Source: M3007 sp031425035
Lineage (GTDB): Bacteria; Bacteroidota; Bacteroidia; Chitinophagales; Saprospiraceae
Reading direction: 5' to 3'
Length of the DNA stretch: 64,000 bases
Assembly: GCA_031425035.1 (NCBI GenBank)
Contig: JANPIN010000061.1
Location: forward strand, 1-64,000
Within the stretch, counting starts at the first letter, position 1. Every line of letters starts with the position of its first letter. This document shows positions 31,342 through 40,633 of this stretch, piece after piece. A model generated the notes under the pieces. It was not told where the DNA came from. It saw nothing but the letters and a program-made list of their open reading frames with translations, and ran no database searches. A program made the translations under genes and the position numbers.

Positions 31342-32187
31342 ATGATATTAAAGGATTTTTTACCCAATCCATCGCTCCGGACCTTTGTCCGCTGCTATCG
31401 AATTGTACACTTGCAATTCGATCATCAGCTGCCGCCTCCCTTTAAACCATATACTCCCAGGCCGGAACAATGCCTGGCTTTTTATCCGTACGACCGGGAA
31501 AAAGTCGATTTTACCAACGGAAAAAGCAGTGTTTCGAACGTTCCCGTTGCGTTGATTGGCCAGTCACTGTCAGTCACCCAAAGATATATTCATGGACATT
31601 TCATGGTCGTACAAATACTATTTCAGCCAGGGGCTTTATACCGGCTGACCGGTATGCCGGGCACGGAGATCAATGATGCTTATATGGAGGCTGATTGCGT
31701 ATTTTCAAAAGAAATACATTTGGTAAACGAGGCCTTTTTCCATGCCCGCTATTATTGGGAAATCGTACAAATCGCAGATGCCTTTATGGGGCGTCTTGTG
31801 CGCAAAACGGTAAAAGACAGCCATCCGATCGATATGGTGTGTGCCTGGATGCTGGGAAACCCGATTGCTACGATCGACAGCATTTCCAGAAAGTCATATT
31901 TGAGCGTCAAACAATTGGAGCGAAAATTTCTGGACCGCACCGGAGTAACGCCCAAACTGTTTGCACGCCTGGTTCGTTTTGACCGCGCTTTTCGGGAAAA
32001 GAATCTGGATCCACTGCGCGACTGGCGGAGTATCGCTTTTGATTGTAACTACTATGATTATCAGCACCTGGTGCGTGACTACAAAGAATTCACCGGATTA
32101 AAACCCACGGATTTTCATCAACTGGAAGGTCAGGCGCCGGAACGAATGTTTGGGATGGTGGAACATTTTTACAAAACGCAGGTATAA
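31342..32187 (+). CDS. AraC-family transcriptional regulator
   Basis: 281 residues. The N-terminal effector-sensing domain is of the DUF6597-like type (FVRCYRIVHLQFDHQLPPPFKP, ALIGQSLSVTQRY, MVVQILFQPGALYRLTG). Two helix-turn-helix motifs follow at the C-terminus (YLSVKQLERKFLDRTGVTPKLFARLVRF and DYQHLVRDYKEFTGLKPTDF). It may control the upstream cupin gene. The inducer is unknown. Confidence 0.92.
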   Translation: MILKDFLPNPSLRTFVRCYRIVHLQFDHQLPPPFKPYTPRPEQCLAFYPYDREKVDFTNGKSSVSNVPVALIGQSLSVTQRYIHGHFMVVQILFQPGALYRLTGMPGTEINDAYMEADCVFSKEIHLVNEAFFHARYYWEIVQIADAFMGRLVRKTVKDSHPIDMVCAWMLGNPIATIDSISRKSYLSVKQLERKFLDRTGVTPKLFARLVRFDRAFREKNLDPLRDWRSIAFDCNYYDYQHLVRDYKEFTGLKPTDFHQLEGQAPERMFGMVEHFYKTQV

Positions 32188-32224
32188 TTGCACATGTTTT
32201 ATAAAACCTTTTGCGCTTCCTTTC

Positions 32225-33826
32225 TCATAACGCATACATTTTACCATTCAAAATCTTCAAACTACCCGTCGTATTCAGGAGTTTCAGCGTGTTGAAATTT
32301 TCAGTGGGAAAGAAAATGTTGGTCATGACCACCGAGCCCTGATCGGCAAAAAGTTCGCAGGAAGCCACGTCGAAAAACAGGTGGAAATGGACGGTGTTGC
32401 CGGTACTTATTCGGGGTGCAGTATGAATAGCGGACGCAAAATTTTTCGGGAAATCCGTTTTGCCCGAATGGGTTCGATCACTGAAAAAACGCTTCTCGCC
32501 GGCATCGTAACCGACGACGTATTTCTCTCCTTTGGCATTGGATAACTCGATCGAAAAACGGCTGCGGGAACCTGGCGGAATGTCAACATCGAATTCCATT
32601 TCCATGGAAGAAGGAGAAATTGGGTAGCGCGCACCCAGGTCCAGCGTTGTCGTCAGGCTTGTTTCCGGCAGGGAAAAGGTTTTTTTACGCAGTTTCCGGG
32701 TTTCTTCCACGGGTGCCGAAACGAGCCGCCACTGCGCATTTTCCCGCACCAGACTGAGTTTTCTGGGCAAAGTCAGGGCGCTTCTCCACTTTTCGGTCGG
32801 CACAGTCGTGGCATAATTCCAGTTCGACATCCAGCCGATGAAAATACGCCGCCCGTCTTTTTCCGGCACATCGGACCAGGTAACGCCGGCATAGTCGTCG
32901 CAGCCCCAATCCAGCCACTGGCCTTGGCCGTTTAGCACGGTTGACTCAAAAGCAGGGTCCGGGCTAAAGGTTTTGCCATCGAAATTGCCGACGAAATACT
33001 GGGTGCCCGAGCCGCCATTGGGCGCGCCGGGATTAATACTGAGCAGCAACACCCAGCGGGTTTCCTGGCTGCCCTCCACCTGCATCGGGAAAAAATCGGG
33101 GCATTCCCAGACGCCACCATGTGCGCCCAGTTTTTTGCCGAAATCACTCAGGTGTTTCCAGTTTATCAGGTCCGCCGAAGCCCATAATTTTACGTGGTCC
33201 TGCACGGCCAGGGCCATGATCCATTGTTTCGACTGCCGGTCCCAGATTACCTTCGGATCGCGGAAATCCTTGATTTTCTGTGTATTCGGTAGTACCGGAT
33301 TGCCTGCGTACTTGGTCCAGGTGTGCCCTTTGTCATTGCTGTACGCGATGCTCTGGTACTGAAAATCGCTTCTCCCCGCCTTCTCGCCTTCCATCAAATG
33401 CTGTGTGAAAATGGCTACCAGTGGCGGCTTTCCATTTTTCCCGAAACCGCTGGTATTATTCCAGTCGACCACGGCGCTGCCTGAAAAAATCATCCCCAAC
33501 GAATCCGGATATAAGGCCACCGGCAAATGCTCCCAATGCACCAGATCCTTACTTACGGCGTGGCCCCAGTGCATCGGGCCCCATACCGTAGCATCGGGGT
33601 AGTACTGATAGCTGAGGTGGTACTCGCCCTCGTAGTACACCATGCCGTTGGGATCGTTCATCCACATGGCCGGCGGCGTGAAATGGAACAGCGGCCGATG
33701 GGCCTCCGGTAGGGGAGTGCTGGCTGTTTTTTGACTGGAATGACAGGATAACAGGGTCAACAAGAGGAACAAGATCCAATTCCCTTGCAAAATTGGCTGT
33801 ACATTTTCAGGAACTAATTGTAACAT
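32225..33826 (-). CDS. glycoside hydrolase family 32 (invertase/levanase), lipoprotein
   Basis: 533 residues. A lipoprotein signal ends at Cys28 (LTLLSC). The five-bladed catalytic propeller has nucleophile Asp58 in WMNDPNG, transition-state stabiliser Asp190 in FRDPKV, and acid/base Glu241 in ECPDFF. The C-terminal beta-sandwich (about 385-530) is complete. It cleaves beta-fructosides (sucrose, levan or inulin) outside the inner membrane. No SusC/SusD pair is found nearby, so it does not sit in an obvious polysaccharide utilisation locus. Confidence 0.95.
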   Translation of the reverse strand: MLQLVPENVQPILQGNWILFLLLTLLSCHSSQKTASTPLPEAHRPLFHFTPPAMWMNDPNGMVYYEGEYHLSYQYYPDATVWGPMHWGHAVSKDLVHWEHLPVALYPDSLGMIFSGSAVVDWNNTSGFGKNGKPPLVAIFTQHLMEGEKAGRSDFQYQSIAYSNDKGHTWTKYAGNPVLPNTQKIKDFRDPKVIWDRQSKQWIMALAVQDHVKLWASADLINWKHLSDFGKKLGAHGGVWECPDFFPMQVEGSQETRWVLLLSINPGAPNGGSGTQYFVGNFDGKTFSPDPAFESTVLNGQGQWLDWGCDDYAGVTWSDVPEKDGRRIFIGWMSNWNYATTVPTEKWRSALTLPRKLSLVRENAQWRLVSAPVEETRKLRKKTFSLPETSLTTTLDLGARYPISPSSMEMEFDVDIPPGSRSRFSIELSNAKGEKYVVGYDAGEKRFFSDRTHSGKTDFPKNFASAIHTAPRISTGNTVHFHLFFDVASCELFADQGSVVMTNIFFPTENFNTLKLLNTTGSLKILNGKMYAL

Positions 33827-33848
33827 AAAATAGGACGCAGGTTAAAGT

Positions 33849-34244
33849 TCAAATTTTCACAATGGTGTGGGCGCCGATCAATCTGCCTTGAGCAAATAAA
33901 CGAATAAAATAAAAACCAGCCGGCAAATTCACGGTCTTTAAAGTCAATGAATGCTTGTCTTTGCTGACCAGTCCCAGCGATTCCGTATGTATTAATTTGC
34001 CGGTGCTATCCGTAAACTGGACGTCCAGATTGGCTGAGGTTGGCAGATCAACTTCTAAGGAAATATCTCCTGCTCCATCATAGTGCGCCAGGGATCGTCG
34101 CAGCACTGCGAAAACCCAATCCGGTAATTCTTCGGCGCGCGCTCCTTTTGGCATGACATGCTCAGCAAGGTGAAGAGCAGCACCAGTTTGCAGGTTGAAT
34201 AGAAATACTTCGGCATCCGACTCAAAAATTAAGTAACCCGGCAA
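33849..34244 (-). pseudogene. orphan T9SS type-A sorting domain, probable 5'-truncated gene
   Basis: The open frame of 131 residues has no good start: TTG at 34244, or ATG 34154 which leaves about 101 residues. There is no signal peptide. The C-terminal part (ISLEVDLPTSANLDVQFTDS ... LNLPAGFYFIRLFAQGRLIGAHTIVKI-like) is a T9SS type-A C-terminal sorting domain. A sorting domain without export signal or cargo suggests the 5' part was deleted. It lies 22 nt upstream of the GH32 gene on the same strand. Confidence 0.55.
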
Positions 34245-34364
34245 AAAATGCAGGAATTTCGGGCAATACTACAGGATTTAATCAGCCCCCGCCGTATTTT
34301 GTGTAAACCTCTAAAAAGTCGTTACATACTCCCCCGATCGCCATAAATCTCACGAACTTGCCCC

Positions 34365-34423
34365 CTTGTCTCCTAACTCCTGTCACCTGTCACCTGTCTC
34401 CTAACTCCTGTCACCTAACCCCT
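34365..34423 (+). repeat. direct word array, family F, copy 2
   Basis: TTGTCTCCTAACTCC and CTGTCACCTGTCACCTG words repeat without an inverted arm and stop 17 nt before the alcohol dehydrogenase ATG (34441). The orientation and distance to the start codon match copy 1 at 26.7 kb. The preceding 120 bp back to the sorting-domain remnant holds no gene. Confidence 0.85.
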
Positions 34424-34440
34424 CATTCAAAACAACTCCC

Positions 34441-35484
34441 ATGATTGCAACAAAAGGTTACGCCGCACAAAACGCCACCGCCCCGCTCGGCCCGTTCAGT
34501 TTTGACCGCCGGGACGTCCGCTCGCAGGACGTTAAAATTGAAATCCTGTACTGTGGCGTCTGTCACTCCGATCTGCACCAGGTGCGCAACGAATGGAAGG
34601 GCTCGACCTACCCGCTCGTTCCGGGCCACGAAATAGTGGGCCGTGTGACGGAGGTCGGTTCCCAGGTCACGAAATTCAAAGCCGGCGACCTGGCCGGTGT
34701 CGGCGTAATGGTCGACTCCTGCCAGCAATGCGATAATTGCCGGAAAGGATTGGAGCAATATTGCCGCGAAGGCAACACGGGGACCTATAATGCGCCTGAT
34801 AAAATATCCGGCGGCGTCACCTACGGCGGTTATTCCAATCAAATCGTCGTCGATGAAAGCTTCGTCCTGCAGATTTCCGATAAGCTGCCCCTGGAAGCCG
34901 TCGCGCCGCTGCTTTGCGCCGGTATTACTACGTACTCCCCGCTGCGCCACTGGAAGGTCGGTAAAGGCCAGCAGGTGGCCGTTATGGGGCTGGGTGGCCT
35001 GGGACATATGGGCCTGAAATTCGCCGCGTCCTTTGGTGCGGAAGTAACCATGCTGAGCACTTCGCCCAGCAAGGAAGCGGATGCCCGCCGGCTTGGCGCC
35101 CATCATTTTGCGCTGACCACCGACCCGGAGCAAATGAAAGGACTGGCTAATAAATTTGACTTCATCCTCAACACCGTCTCCGCCGAACATGATTATAACC
35201 AGTACCTGGGCATGCTCAATACGGACGGCGTGATGGTCTGTGTCGGCGCGCCGCCCACGCCCTCGCAGATCATGGCTTTCAGCCTGATCGGTAACCGCCG
35301 CAGCCTGGCCGGTTCCGGGATTGGCGGCATCCCCGAGACCCAGGAAATGCTGGACTATTGCGCGGAGCATAACATCGTCTCCGACGTGGAAGTGATCAAG
35401 ATGGACTACATCAATGCGGCCTACGAGCGAATGCTCAAAAACGACGTGAAATATCGTTTTGTGATTGATTTGGCGACACTGTAA
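34441..35484 (+). CDS. NADP-dependent alcohol dehydrogenase, cinnamyl-alcohol/YahK type
   Basis: 347 residues. Catalytic zinc ligands are C41 (CGVCHSD), H63 and E64 (PGHEIVG); structural zinc C94, C97, C100 and C108. The Rossmann motif is GLGGLGHMGLKFA at about 183-195 and the tail ends VKYRFVIDLATL, typical of YahK-like aldehyde reductases. It probably reduces aldehydes with NADPH in the cytoplasm. The mRNA leader is almost entirely family F words. The gene has a bidirectional hairpin terminator just downstream. Confidence 0.94.
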   Translation: MIATKGYAAQNATAPLGPFSFDRRDVRSQDVKIEILYCGVCHSDLHQVRNEWKGSTYPLVPGHEIVGRVTEVGSQVTKFKAGDLAGVGVMVDSCQQCDNCRKGLEQYCREGNTGTYNAPDKISGGVTYGGYSNQIVVDESFVLQISDKLPLEAVAPLLCAGITTYSPLRHWKVGKGQQVAVMGLGGLGHMGLKFAASFGAEVTMLSTSPSKEADARRLGAHHFALTTDPEQMKGLANKFDFILNTVSAEHDYNQYLGMLNTDGVMVCVGAPPTPSQIMAFSLIGNRRSLAGSGIGGIPETQEMLDYCAEHNIVSDVEVIKMDYINAAYERMLKNDVKYRFVIDLATL

Positions 35485-35517
35485 AACGCCAGCATCATCG
35501 AACGGGTAGAAAAAGAG

Positions 35518-35547
35518 AAAGCCGAAGCGTACTGCTTCGGCTTTTCT
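35518..35547. terminator. bidirectional hairpin terminator
   Basis: AAAGCCGAAGC and GCTTCGGCTTT with a 5-nt loop, followed by T on the plus side and by CTCTTTTTC on the minus side. It can end both the dehydrogenase (+) and the tRNA-Leu (-) transcripts. Confidence 0.8.
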
Positions 35548-35548
35548 G

Positions 35549-35631
35549 TGCCCGGAATGGGACTCGAACCCACACGGCCGTGAAGCCAAGGGATTTTAAG
35601 TCCCTCGTGTCTACCATTTCACCACCCAGGC
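35549..35631 (-). tRNA. tRNA-Leu (anticodon TAA)
   Basis: Read on the minus strand, an 83-nt cloverleaf with 5' GCCTGGG pairing (one or two G-U) with TCCGGGC, D-loop GGTGAAATGGTAGAC, anticodon stem GGGAC-TTAAAAT-CCC, a variable arm (CTTGGCTTCACGGCCG) and T-arm GTGGGTTCGAGTCCCAT. CCA is not encoded. It is separated from tRNA-Gly by a terminator. Confidence 0.95.
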
Positions 35632-35662
35632 GGATGGCTTCGGCAAAAATACAAACTGCCGC

Positions 35663-35697
35663 CAATAAAAAAAGCCTTCCACAAGGAAAGGCTTTTG
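35663..35697 (-). terminator. intrinsic terminator after tRNA-Gly
   Basis: On the minus strand AAGCCTTTCC and GGAAGGCTT pair with one bulge and are followed by a run of seven T. Confidence 0.75.
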
Positions 35698-35770
<73 letters not shown>

Positions 35771-35902
35771 ATTTTGGTTGACAAAACCGTTGTTCTGTCG
35801 TTAAGCGGCGGCAAAGATAACAGTGTACTTTTCAATTGGCCTAGCCTTTTGGAAAAAAAAATTAAAAAAGTTGGTAAGTGGCTGATTGTCAGGGAGAAAA
35901 AA

Positions 35903-36586
35903 TTATTCGGCAGTAGCGGCCAGGGCTTTAAACGACCGGATTTTCACTACCCGCAGCATGGCTTCGTACTCGATGGGAACGATGTTGCCCTCGATGAGCA
36001 GCATATCGGCGCGGCCGGCAATTTTACCGTGCAGCCAGGCCACAATATTTTCCACCGGGTCATTTTCTTCGAAGGTCAGGTACACGCGAATGGATTCCAC
36101 GTAACCGATGTTGCGGCCGGTATGGCCCTCGTCCGCGATGAGGTAAGCGCCCTGCGCATCCGGAATTTTAAAGCGTTCACCGAGCATCAGCCAGCGGTAA
36201 AAAGTGCTGAACAGGTGGTACTTCAGGTCCTTATCGCCGGTGCGGATTTCAATTTTCATGGCCTGGTAGGCAAAGCGCGCCGAGGGGTCGGAAATAGCCA
36301 CCTCGCCGGACGCACCAGGTGTAGCCACCGTCGTGCCGGGTGCTGGCGTCAACGCCTTACCGAAGCCGTATTTTTCCAGTTTTTCCGCGAGTTTTTCAAT
36401 GCGCTGAAAACGGTCGGTCGCCAACTGGCGCACCACGGCGTCGTCGAACTTCTCAAAATTATCGGGGTGGTATTTGGCGCGCAGTTCACGCAGTTTCGCC
36501 TTAAAAATTTCGGCATCCAGCTGCTCCGGTTTTGCGCCGAACAGTTCCTGTATATCCACCACTTCCTGCTCTGAAAACGGCATCAT
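35903..36586 (-). CDS. J-domain-like protein, coupled to ppk1
   Basis: 227 residues. The N-terminal about 75 residues look like a divergent J domain: a helix LDAEIFKAKLRELRAKY followed by H40-P41-D42 and a second helix (RQLATDRFQRIEKLAEKL). A short Ala/Gly/Thr linker (about 80-95) leads to a C-terminal domain of unknown type (FAYQAMKIEIRTGDKDLKYH ... YLTFEENDPVENIVAWLHG). HPD motifs recruit DnaK-type Hsp70. The gene overlaps ppk1 by ATGA, so it is translated with polyphosphate kinase. This points to a polyphosphate- or stress-related partner. Confidence 0.65.
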   Translation of the reverse strand: MMPFSEQEVVDIQELFGAKPEQLDAEIFKAKLRELRAKYHPDNFEKFDDAVVRQLATDRFQRIEKLAEKLEKYGFGKALTPAPGTTVATPGASGEVAISDPSARFAYQAMKIEIRTGDKDLKYHLFSTFYRWLMLGERFKIPDAQGAYLIADEGHTGRNIGYVESIRVYLTFEENDPVENIVAWLHGKIAGRADMLLIEGNIVPIEYEAMLRVVKIRSFKALAATAE

Positions 36587-38637
36587 TCTGTCTTTCTTTT
36601 AAAGTAAAAATAGGTTTCCAACTGGGCTCGTACGGGAATATCGCTGTTCGCGCGGCGATAAAGATTCTGATCTTTCGCATCTATAATGCGCGCTTTCACA
36701 TTATCGTTCAGTTGCAGTTCCAAAATAGTGCGAATTTCCCGTTTCAGGTCCGGGTCATAGACCGGGAAGGTGGTCTCGATGCGGTTACTGAGGTTGCGTT
36801 CCATCCAGTCGGCGCTGCTCAGGTACACCCGTTCGTCGCCGCCGTTATGAAACACGAAAACCCGGGCATGTTCCAGAAAACGATCAACAATACTGATGAC
36901 CTCAATGTTTTCGCTGATGGCTTTCAGACCCGGTACCAGGCAGCAAATGCCGCGCACGATCAACTGCATTTTGACACCCGCCTGGGAGGCTTCATAGAGT
37001 TTGGCAATAATGTCCTTGTCTTCCAGACTATTGAATTTCAGGATCATGTGCGCCGGTTTGCCTTGATTAGCGGCGTCAATTTCCTGGTCGATGAGTTTGT
37101 ACAAGGCCGGGCGTAAATTGAATTTACCAACCAGCAGGTGTTCGAATTCATCCTGCGGCGGTTTAATGTTTTCCAGGAAAGTAAACACGTTGCTGACCTC
37201 GGCTGTCATGCGCGGATCGGCGGTAAAAAGCCCGAAATCGGAGTAGATTTTCGCGGTATCCTCGTGAAAATTGCCCGTAGACAGGTAACTGTACAAACGC
37301 GGCTGCTCATTTTCCATGCGGCGTACGAGCGATAATTTGGAATGCACTTTTACCCCCGGAAACGAATAATGGACGCGCACCCCGGCTTTTTCCAGTCGCT
37401 CGCCCCATTCCAGGTTGGCTGCCTCATCGAAACGGGCTTTAATTTCCACGAACACCGATACTTGTTTACCGCGTTTTACGGCGGCCATCAGCGCTTCCAG
37501 AATACGGCTCTGTTTTCCAACCCGGTACAGGATGATCTTTATGTGCGTTACGGCGGGGTCGCGGGCGGCTTTTTCAAAAAAATGCGCCACCGACTGGTAG
37601 GACTGGTAGGGAAAATGGATCAATTGATCTTTGGCGGCCACGATGCTGAACGGGTCGTCCGGCTGCTGCATGGTCGGGTGGGGGAGTGGGGGCAGGGGCT
37701 TGTTCTTCAGATGAGATTGTGCGAAATCCGGGAATTTAAAGAAGTCGAAGTTGTTGTGATAACGGCCTTCGGGCAGGATATCGTTTTTACTCAGCTCGAA
37801 CATTTCCTGCAGGTGGGCCAGCAGAAAGGGCGGCATTTCCCGGTCGTATACAAAACGGCTGGCAGGCCCTACCTGGCGTTTTTGCAGACTGGATTTGATC
37901 TTTTGGACCAGGTTGCCGGAGTATTCGTCATCGATATACAGTTCGGCGTCGCGGGTCAGTTTGATCGAATAGGTATCCTGAATGTCGTAGCCCGGGAACA
38001 ACCAGCTCACCGAGTGGCGCACAATATCGTCGAGCAGAATCACGTCGTGCCGGTCGCCGCTGGAAGGCAGCGGAATAAAGCGCGGTAACTGATCGGAGGG
38101 AATCGAGACCAGCGCAAATTCACTTTCGATCAGCGGCTTTTTTTTCTGGCGCAGGTGGACGGCCAGGTAGAGGTGCGCATTGGCCAGGAAGGGCCGGATG
38201 CGACGTTTGATCAGCAGCACCGGCATTACGAAGGGCAGCAGATTATCGTGAAAATAATTCTCCACAAAACGCTGCTGTTCGGCATTTAAATCCAGGCGGC
38301 GCAGAATATGAATATGCTGTTTACGCAGCTCCGGGACGATCTGTTCGCCGAAAATCTGCGACACTTCTTCCTGCTGCTGATTCACAATGCGGTGAATTTC
38401 ACGCAGCAGTTCGCGCGGGTCGAAGTCGAGCTGGGCCTTGGTCTTTTTGCCCACTTTTTTCAGGTTGCGAATACCGGCGACCCGGATCCGGAAAAACTCG
38501 TCCAGATTAGAAGAATAAATGGCCAGGAACTTTAGTCGTTCGAGCAGCGGCACCGCCGGATCTTTTGCTTCTTGTAAGACCCGGTAGTTAAAAGATAACC
38601 AGGAAATATCACGGTAGGTATTAGGCAGGGATTGCAT
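36583..38637 (-). CDS. ppk1: polyphosphate kinase
   Basis: 684 residues, normal family length. Makes inorganic polyphosphate from ATP. Domains are N, head and two phospholipase-D-like catalytic halves. The autophosphorylated histidine is His432 in GVKVHSKLSL; the second catalytic histidine is His597 in FVFHNGGDER, followed by VYLSSADWMERNL. HIKIILYRVG marks the first PLD half. Its stop overlaps the ATG of the J-domain-like gene. The two probably form an operon. Confidence 0.97.
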   Translation of the reverse strand: MQSLPNTYRDISWLSFNYRVLQEAKDPAVPLLERLKFLAIYSSNLDEFFRIRVAGIRNLKKVGKKTKAQLDFDPRELLREIHRIVNQQQEEVSQIFGEQIVPELRKQHIHILRRLDLNAEQQRFVENYFHDNLLPFVMPVLLIKRRIRPFLANAHLYLAVHLRQKKKPLIESEFALVSIPSDQLPRFIPLPSSGDRHDVILLDDIVRHSVSWLFPGYDIQDTYSIKLTRDAELYIDDEYSGNLVQKIKSSLQKRQVGPASRFVYDREMPPFLLAHLQEMFELSKNDILPEGRYHNNFDFFKFPDFAQSHLKNKPLPPLPHPTMQQPDDPFSIVAAKDQLIHFPYQSYQSVAHFFEKAARDPAVTHIKIILYRVGKQSRILEALMAAVKRGKQVSVFVEIKARFDEAANLEWGERLEKAGVRVHYSFPGVKVHSKLSLVRRMENEQPRLYSYLSTGNFHEDTAKIYSDFGLFTADPRMTAEVSNVFTFLENIKPPQDEFEHLLVGKFNLRPALYKLIDQEIDAANQGKPAHMILKFNSLEDKDIIAKLYEASQAGVKMQLIVRGICCLVPGLKAISENIEVISIVDRFLEHARVFVFHNGGDERVYLSSADWMERNLSNRIETTFPVYDPDLKREIRTILELQLNDNVKARIIDAKDQNLYRRANSDIPVRAQLETYFYFKRKTE

Positions 38638-38786
38638 CTATATGAAGATAATATTTGGGCATGGTGGAGGCAGAATTGCACAAATGTGCAGCTTTAAGCG
38701 AAAAAACTGCCTAGCTCCGTGGAAAATGCTTGTTTGATAACCAAGATTTAACACAGTTTGGAAAAAACAGCGATGATAAAGCGCGC

Positions 38787-39701
38787 TCAAAACAGTGTAC
38801 CCTGCCGGGCGGGCGGTGGAACCGGGTGTGGACCGCGCATCTGGACGTCCGGCATGCGGGCCGCAAAAGTTTCGGCACAATAGGCCGCCAGATCGGGCGC
38901 CAGGATGTTTTCCGGTTCATGGGTGAAAAAGTAGGCTTCCTGTAGTCCGGCCTCGAACCAGCGCGCCAAACGTTCGGACCAGGCCTGAATACGGGTATAA
39001 TCGGTGGGGTCCAACCCATTGCCCACAAAACGGATCAGCACGCGTTCGTTGCTGAGCTGCATGTGGCAAACGTCGCGGCGGCCGGCTACATCGGTGATCA
39101 AACTCGACCTGTCGTGGTCGCGCAGGAGCTGGAAAAATGTCCGCGTCGTGGCCGGGTCTTGAAAGAAAGATTCGTGACGCACTTCTACCGCCAGGGGCAG
39201 GCTATTGGGAAACATATCCAGAAAACGGCTGAGCAGCGGCATTTCCCGGCTGCTGAAATAAGGCGGCAACTGCAAAAAGCAGCAACCCATTTTTTCCTGC
39301 AAACCCTGGATCATGTCGGCGAAAAAAGGGGTCTGGCCGTCGCGTAGCCCCAGGTCCGGCTCGTGGCTGATGGTCTGCGGAATTTTCGGGCAGAATCGAA
39401 AGTCCGCCGGGGTTTCTTCCCGCCAGCGATCCACCGTAGCCAGGTCGGGAATGCGGTAGTGGGTAGTGTTATGCTCGATGGTGTTGAACTGCTGCCCGTA
39501 ATGTCGCAGGAAATCTTTCTCTTTTGTCCCCGCCGGGTACCATTTACCGACCCATTCCCTGGTGTTATAACCGGTGGGACCAATATGCAGGGCAGGTGGC
39601 TGCGCAGGCGTAATGGCGGCTAAAACCTCCGCGTTTTGCGGCGGGTCGGCCGGGAGATGAAAATCCACGCCGTCCAGGGATGCTAATTTTCCGAACTTCA
39701 T
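38787..39701 (-). CDS. DUF72 (YecE-like) protein
   Basis: 304 residues with a TIM-barrel-like DUF72 core: IGPTGYNTREWVGKWYP at about 42, FNTIEHNTTHYRIP, FRFCPKIPQTISHEPDL and LPLAVEVRHESFF. The family resembles sugar isomerases/AP endonucleases but its biochemistry is unknown. It lies 21 nt downstream of the OmpR-type regulator on the same strand and may be cotranscribed. Confidence 0.85.
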   Translation of the reverse strand: MKFGKLASLDGVDFHLPADPPQNAEVLAAITPAQPPALHIGPTGYNTREWVGKWYPAGTKEKDFLRHYGQQFNTIEHNTTHYRIPDLATVDRWREETPADFRFCPKIPQTISHEPDLGLRDGQTPFFADMIQGLQEKMGCCFLQLPPYFSSREMPLLSRFLDMFPNSLPLAVEVRHESFFQDPATTRTFFQLLRDHDRSSLITDVAGRRDVCHMQLSNERVLIRFVGNGLDPTDYTRIQAWSERLARWFEAGLQEAYFFTHEPENILAPDLAAYCAETFAARMPDVQMRGPHPVPPPARQGTLF

Positions 39702-39722
39702 GATGGAGAGGGGTCAAAACCG

Positions 39723-40406
39723 CTAATTCGTAAATTTATACCCCACGCCCCGGATGGAATGAAAATACCGCGGGGTTTTGGGATCTTCCTCAAAATATTT
39801 GCGGAAAGCGAGGATGAAATTATCGATGGTGCGGGTACTGGGGAACACGTCGTACCCCCAGACGGCCTGCAGGATCTGGTTGCGGCTGACGACCTCGTTT
39901 TTGCGTTCGACGAGGAGCTTGAGCAGCATGGCTTCCTTTTTCGTGAGCATGATCTGATCGCCGCGCCAGGTCGTCGCTTCGAAGGTGTTGAAATTCACCT
40001 GATTATTACCGAATTCATATAGGTCCAGCGCCTCGCCTTTTACCCGCTGGCTACGGCGCAGCAGATTCGTGACCCGCAGCAGTAGTTCTTCCAGGTTGAA
40101 GGGTTTGGTGAGATAGTCGTCCGCTCCTTTTTTCAGGCCGGTCACCCGGTCCTGGGCCATGTCTTTGGCGGTGAGCAGCAGAATGGGCACCTCGGCGTTG
40201 GTCAGGCGGACTTGCTCGGTGATGGTAAAACCGTCCAGATCGGGCAGCATTACGTCGAGCAGCAACAGGTCGAAATGTTGGTTTCGCGTGTACTCCAGGG
40301 CTTTTTTGCCGTTGCCCGTACTCACCACTTCATGGCCTTCCAATTCGAGGTTGAGGCGGACAACATCGCGAATACTTTCTTCATCTTCCACAAGTAGAAT
40401 GCGCAT
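39723..40406 (-). CDS. OmpR/PhoB-type response regulator
   Basis: 227 residues from ATG 40406 (MRILLVEDEE); an upstream start adds an unrelated 20 residues. The receiver domain has acidic ED at 7-8, phospho-acceptor Asp51 (LLLLDVMLPD), Thr in LLLTAKD and Lys in YLTKPF. The C-terminal winged helix has EAMLLKLLVERKNEVVSRNQIL and FRKYFEEDPKTPRYFHSIRGVGYKF. Its kinase is not nearby, so it is an orphan in this window. Confidence 0.94.
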   Translation of the reverse strand: MRILLVEDEESIRDVVRLNLELEGHEVVSTGNGKKALEYTRNQHFDLLLLDVMLPDLDGFTITEQVRLTNAEVPILLLTAKDMAQDRVTGLKKGADDYLTKPFNLEELLLRVTNLLRRSQRVKGEALDLYEFGNNQVNFNTFEATTWRGDQIMLTKKEAMLLKLLVERKNEVVSRNQILQAVWGYDVFPSTRTIDNFILAFRKYFEEDPKTPRYFHSIRGVGYKFTN

Positions 40407-40558
40407 ACGTATAATTTCAAGGTACAAAAATGAATATGTACGCAACAAAGCGCACACCGGATTCAAACAATTACGGGCTTTTAACAGCGTTTTTGCTGCT
40501 TCGTTGAGTGAAAGTCATTTTCAGGTCAGTAAGTTTTAAAAAAATGTAAAAACATGGC

Positions 40559-40588
40559 TTTGTTTTCTGAAAAAGCGGACTACCTTTG
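40559..40588 (+). promoter_or_regulatory. Bacteroidota-type promoter for rpmH
   Basis: TTTG at 40559-40562, 18-nt spacer, TACCTTTG at 40581-40588: a close match to the TTTG-N17-20-TAnnTTTG consensus. It is 46 nt before the rpmH ATG. Confidence 0.7.
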
Positions 40589-40633
40589 CGCTCCAAAATT
40601 TTGACATTAGCATTCAATCACGTTCGATAAGCG

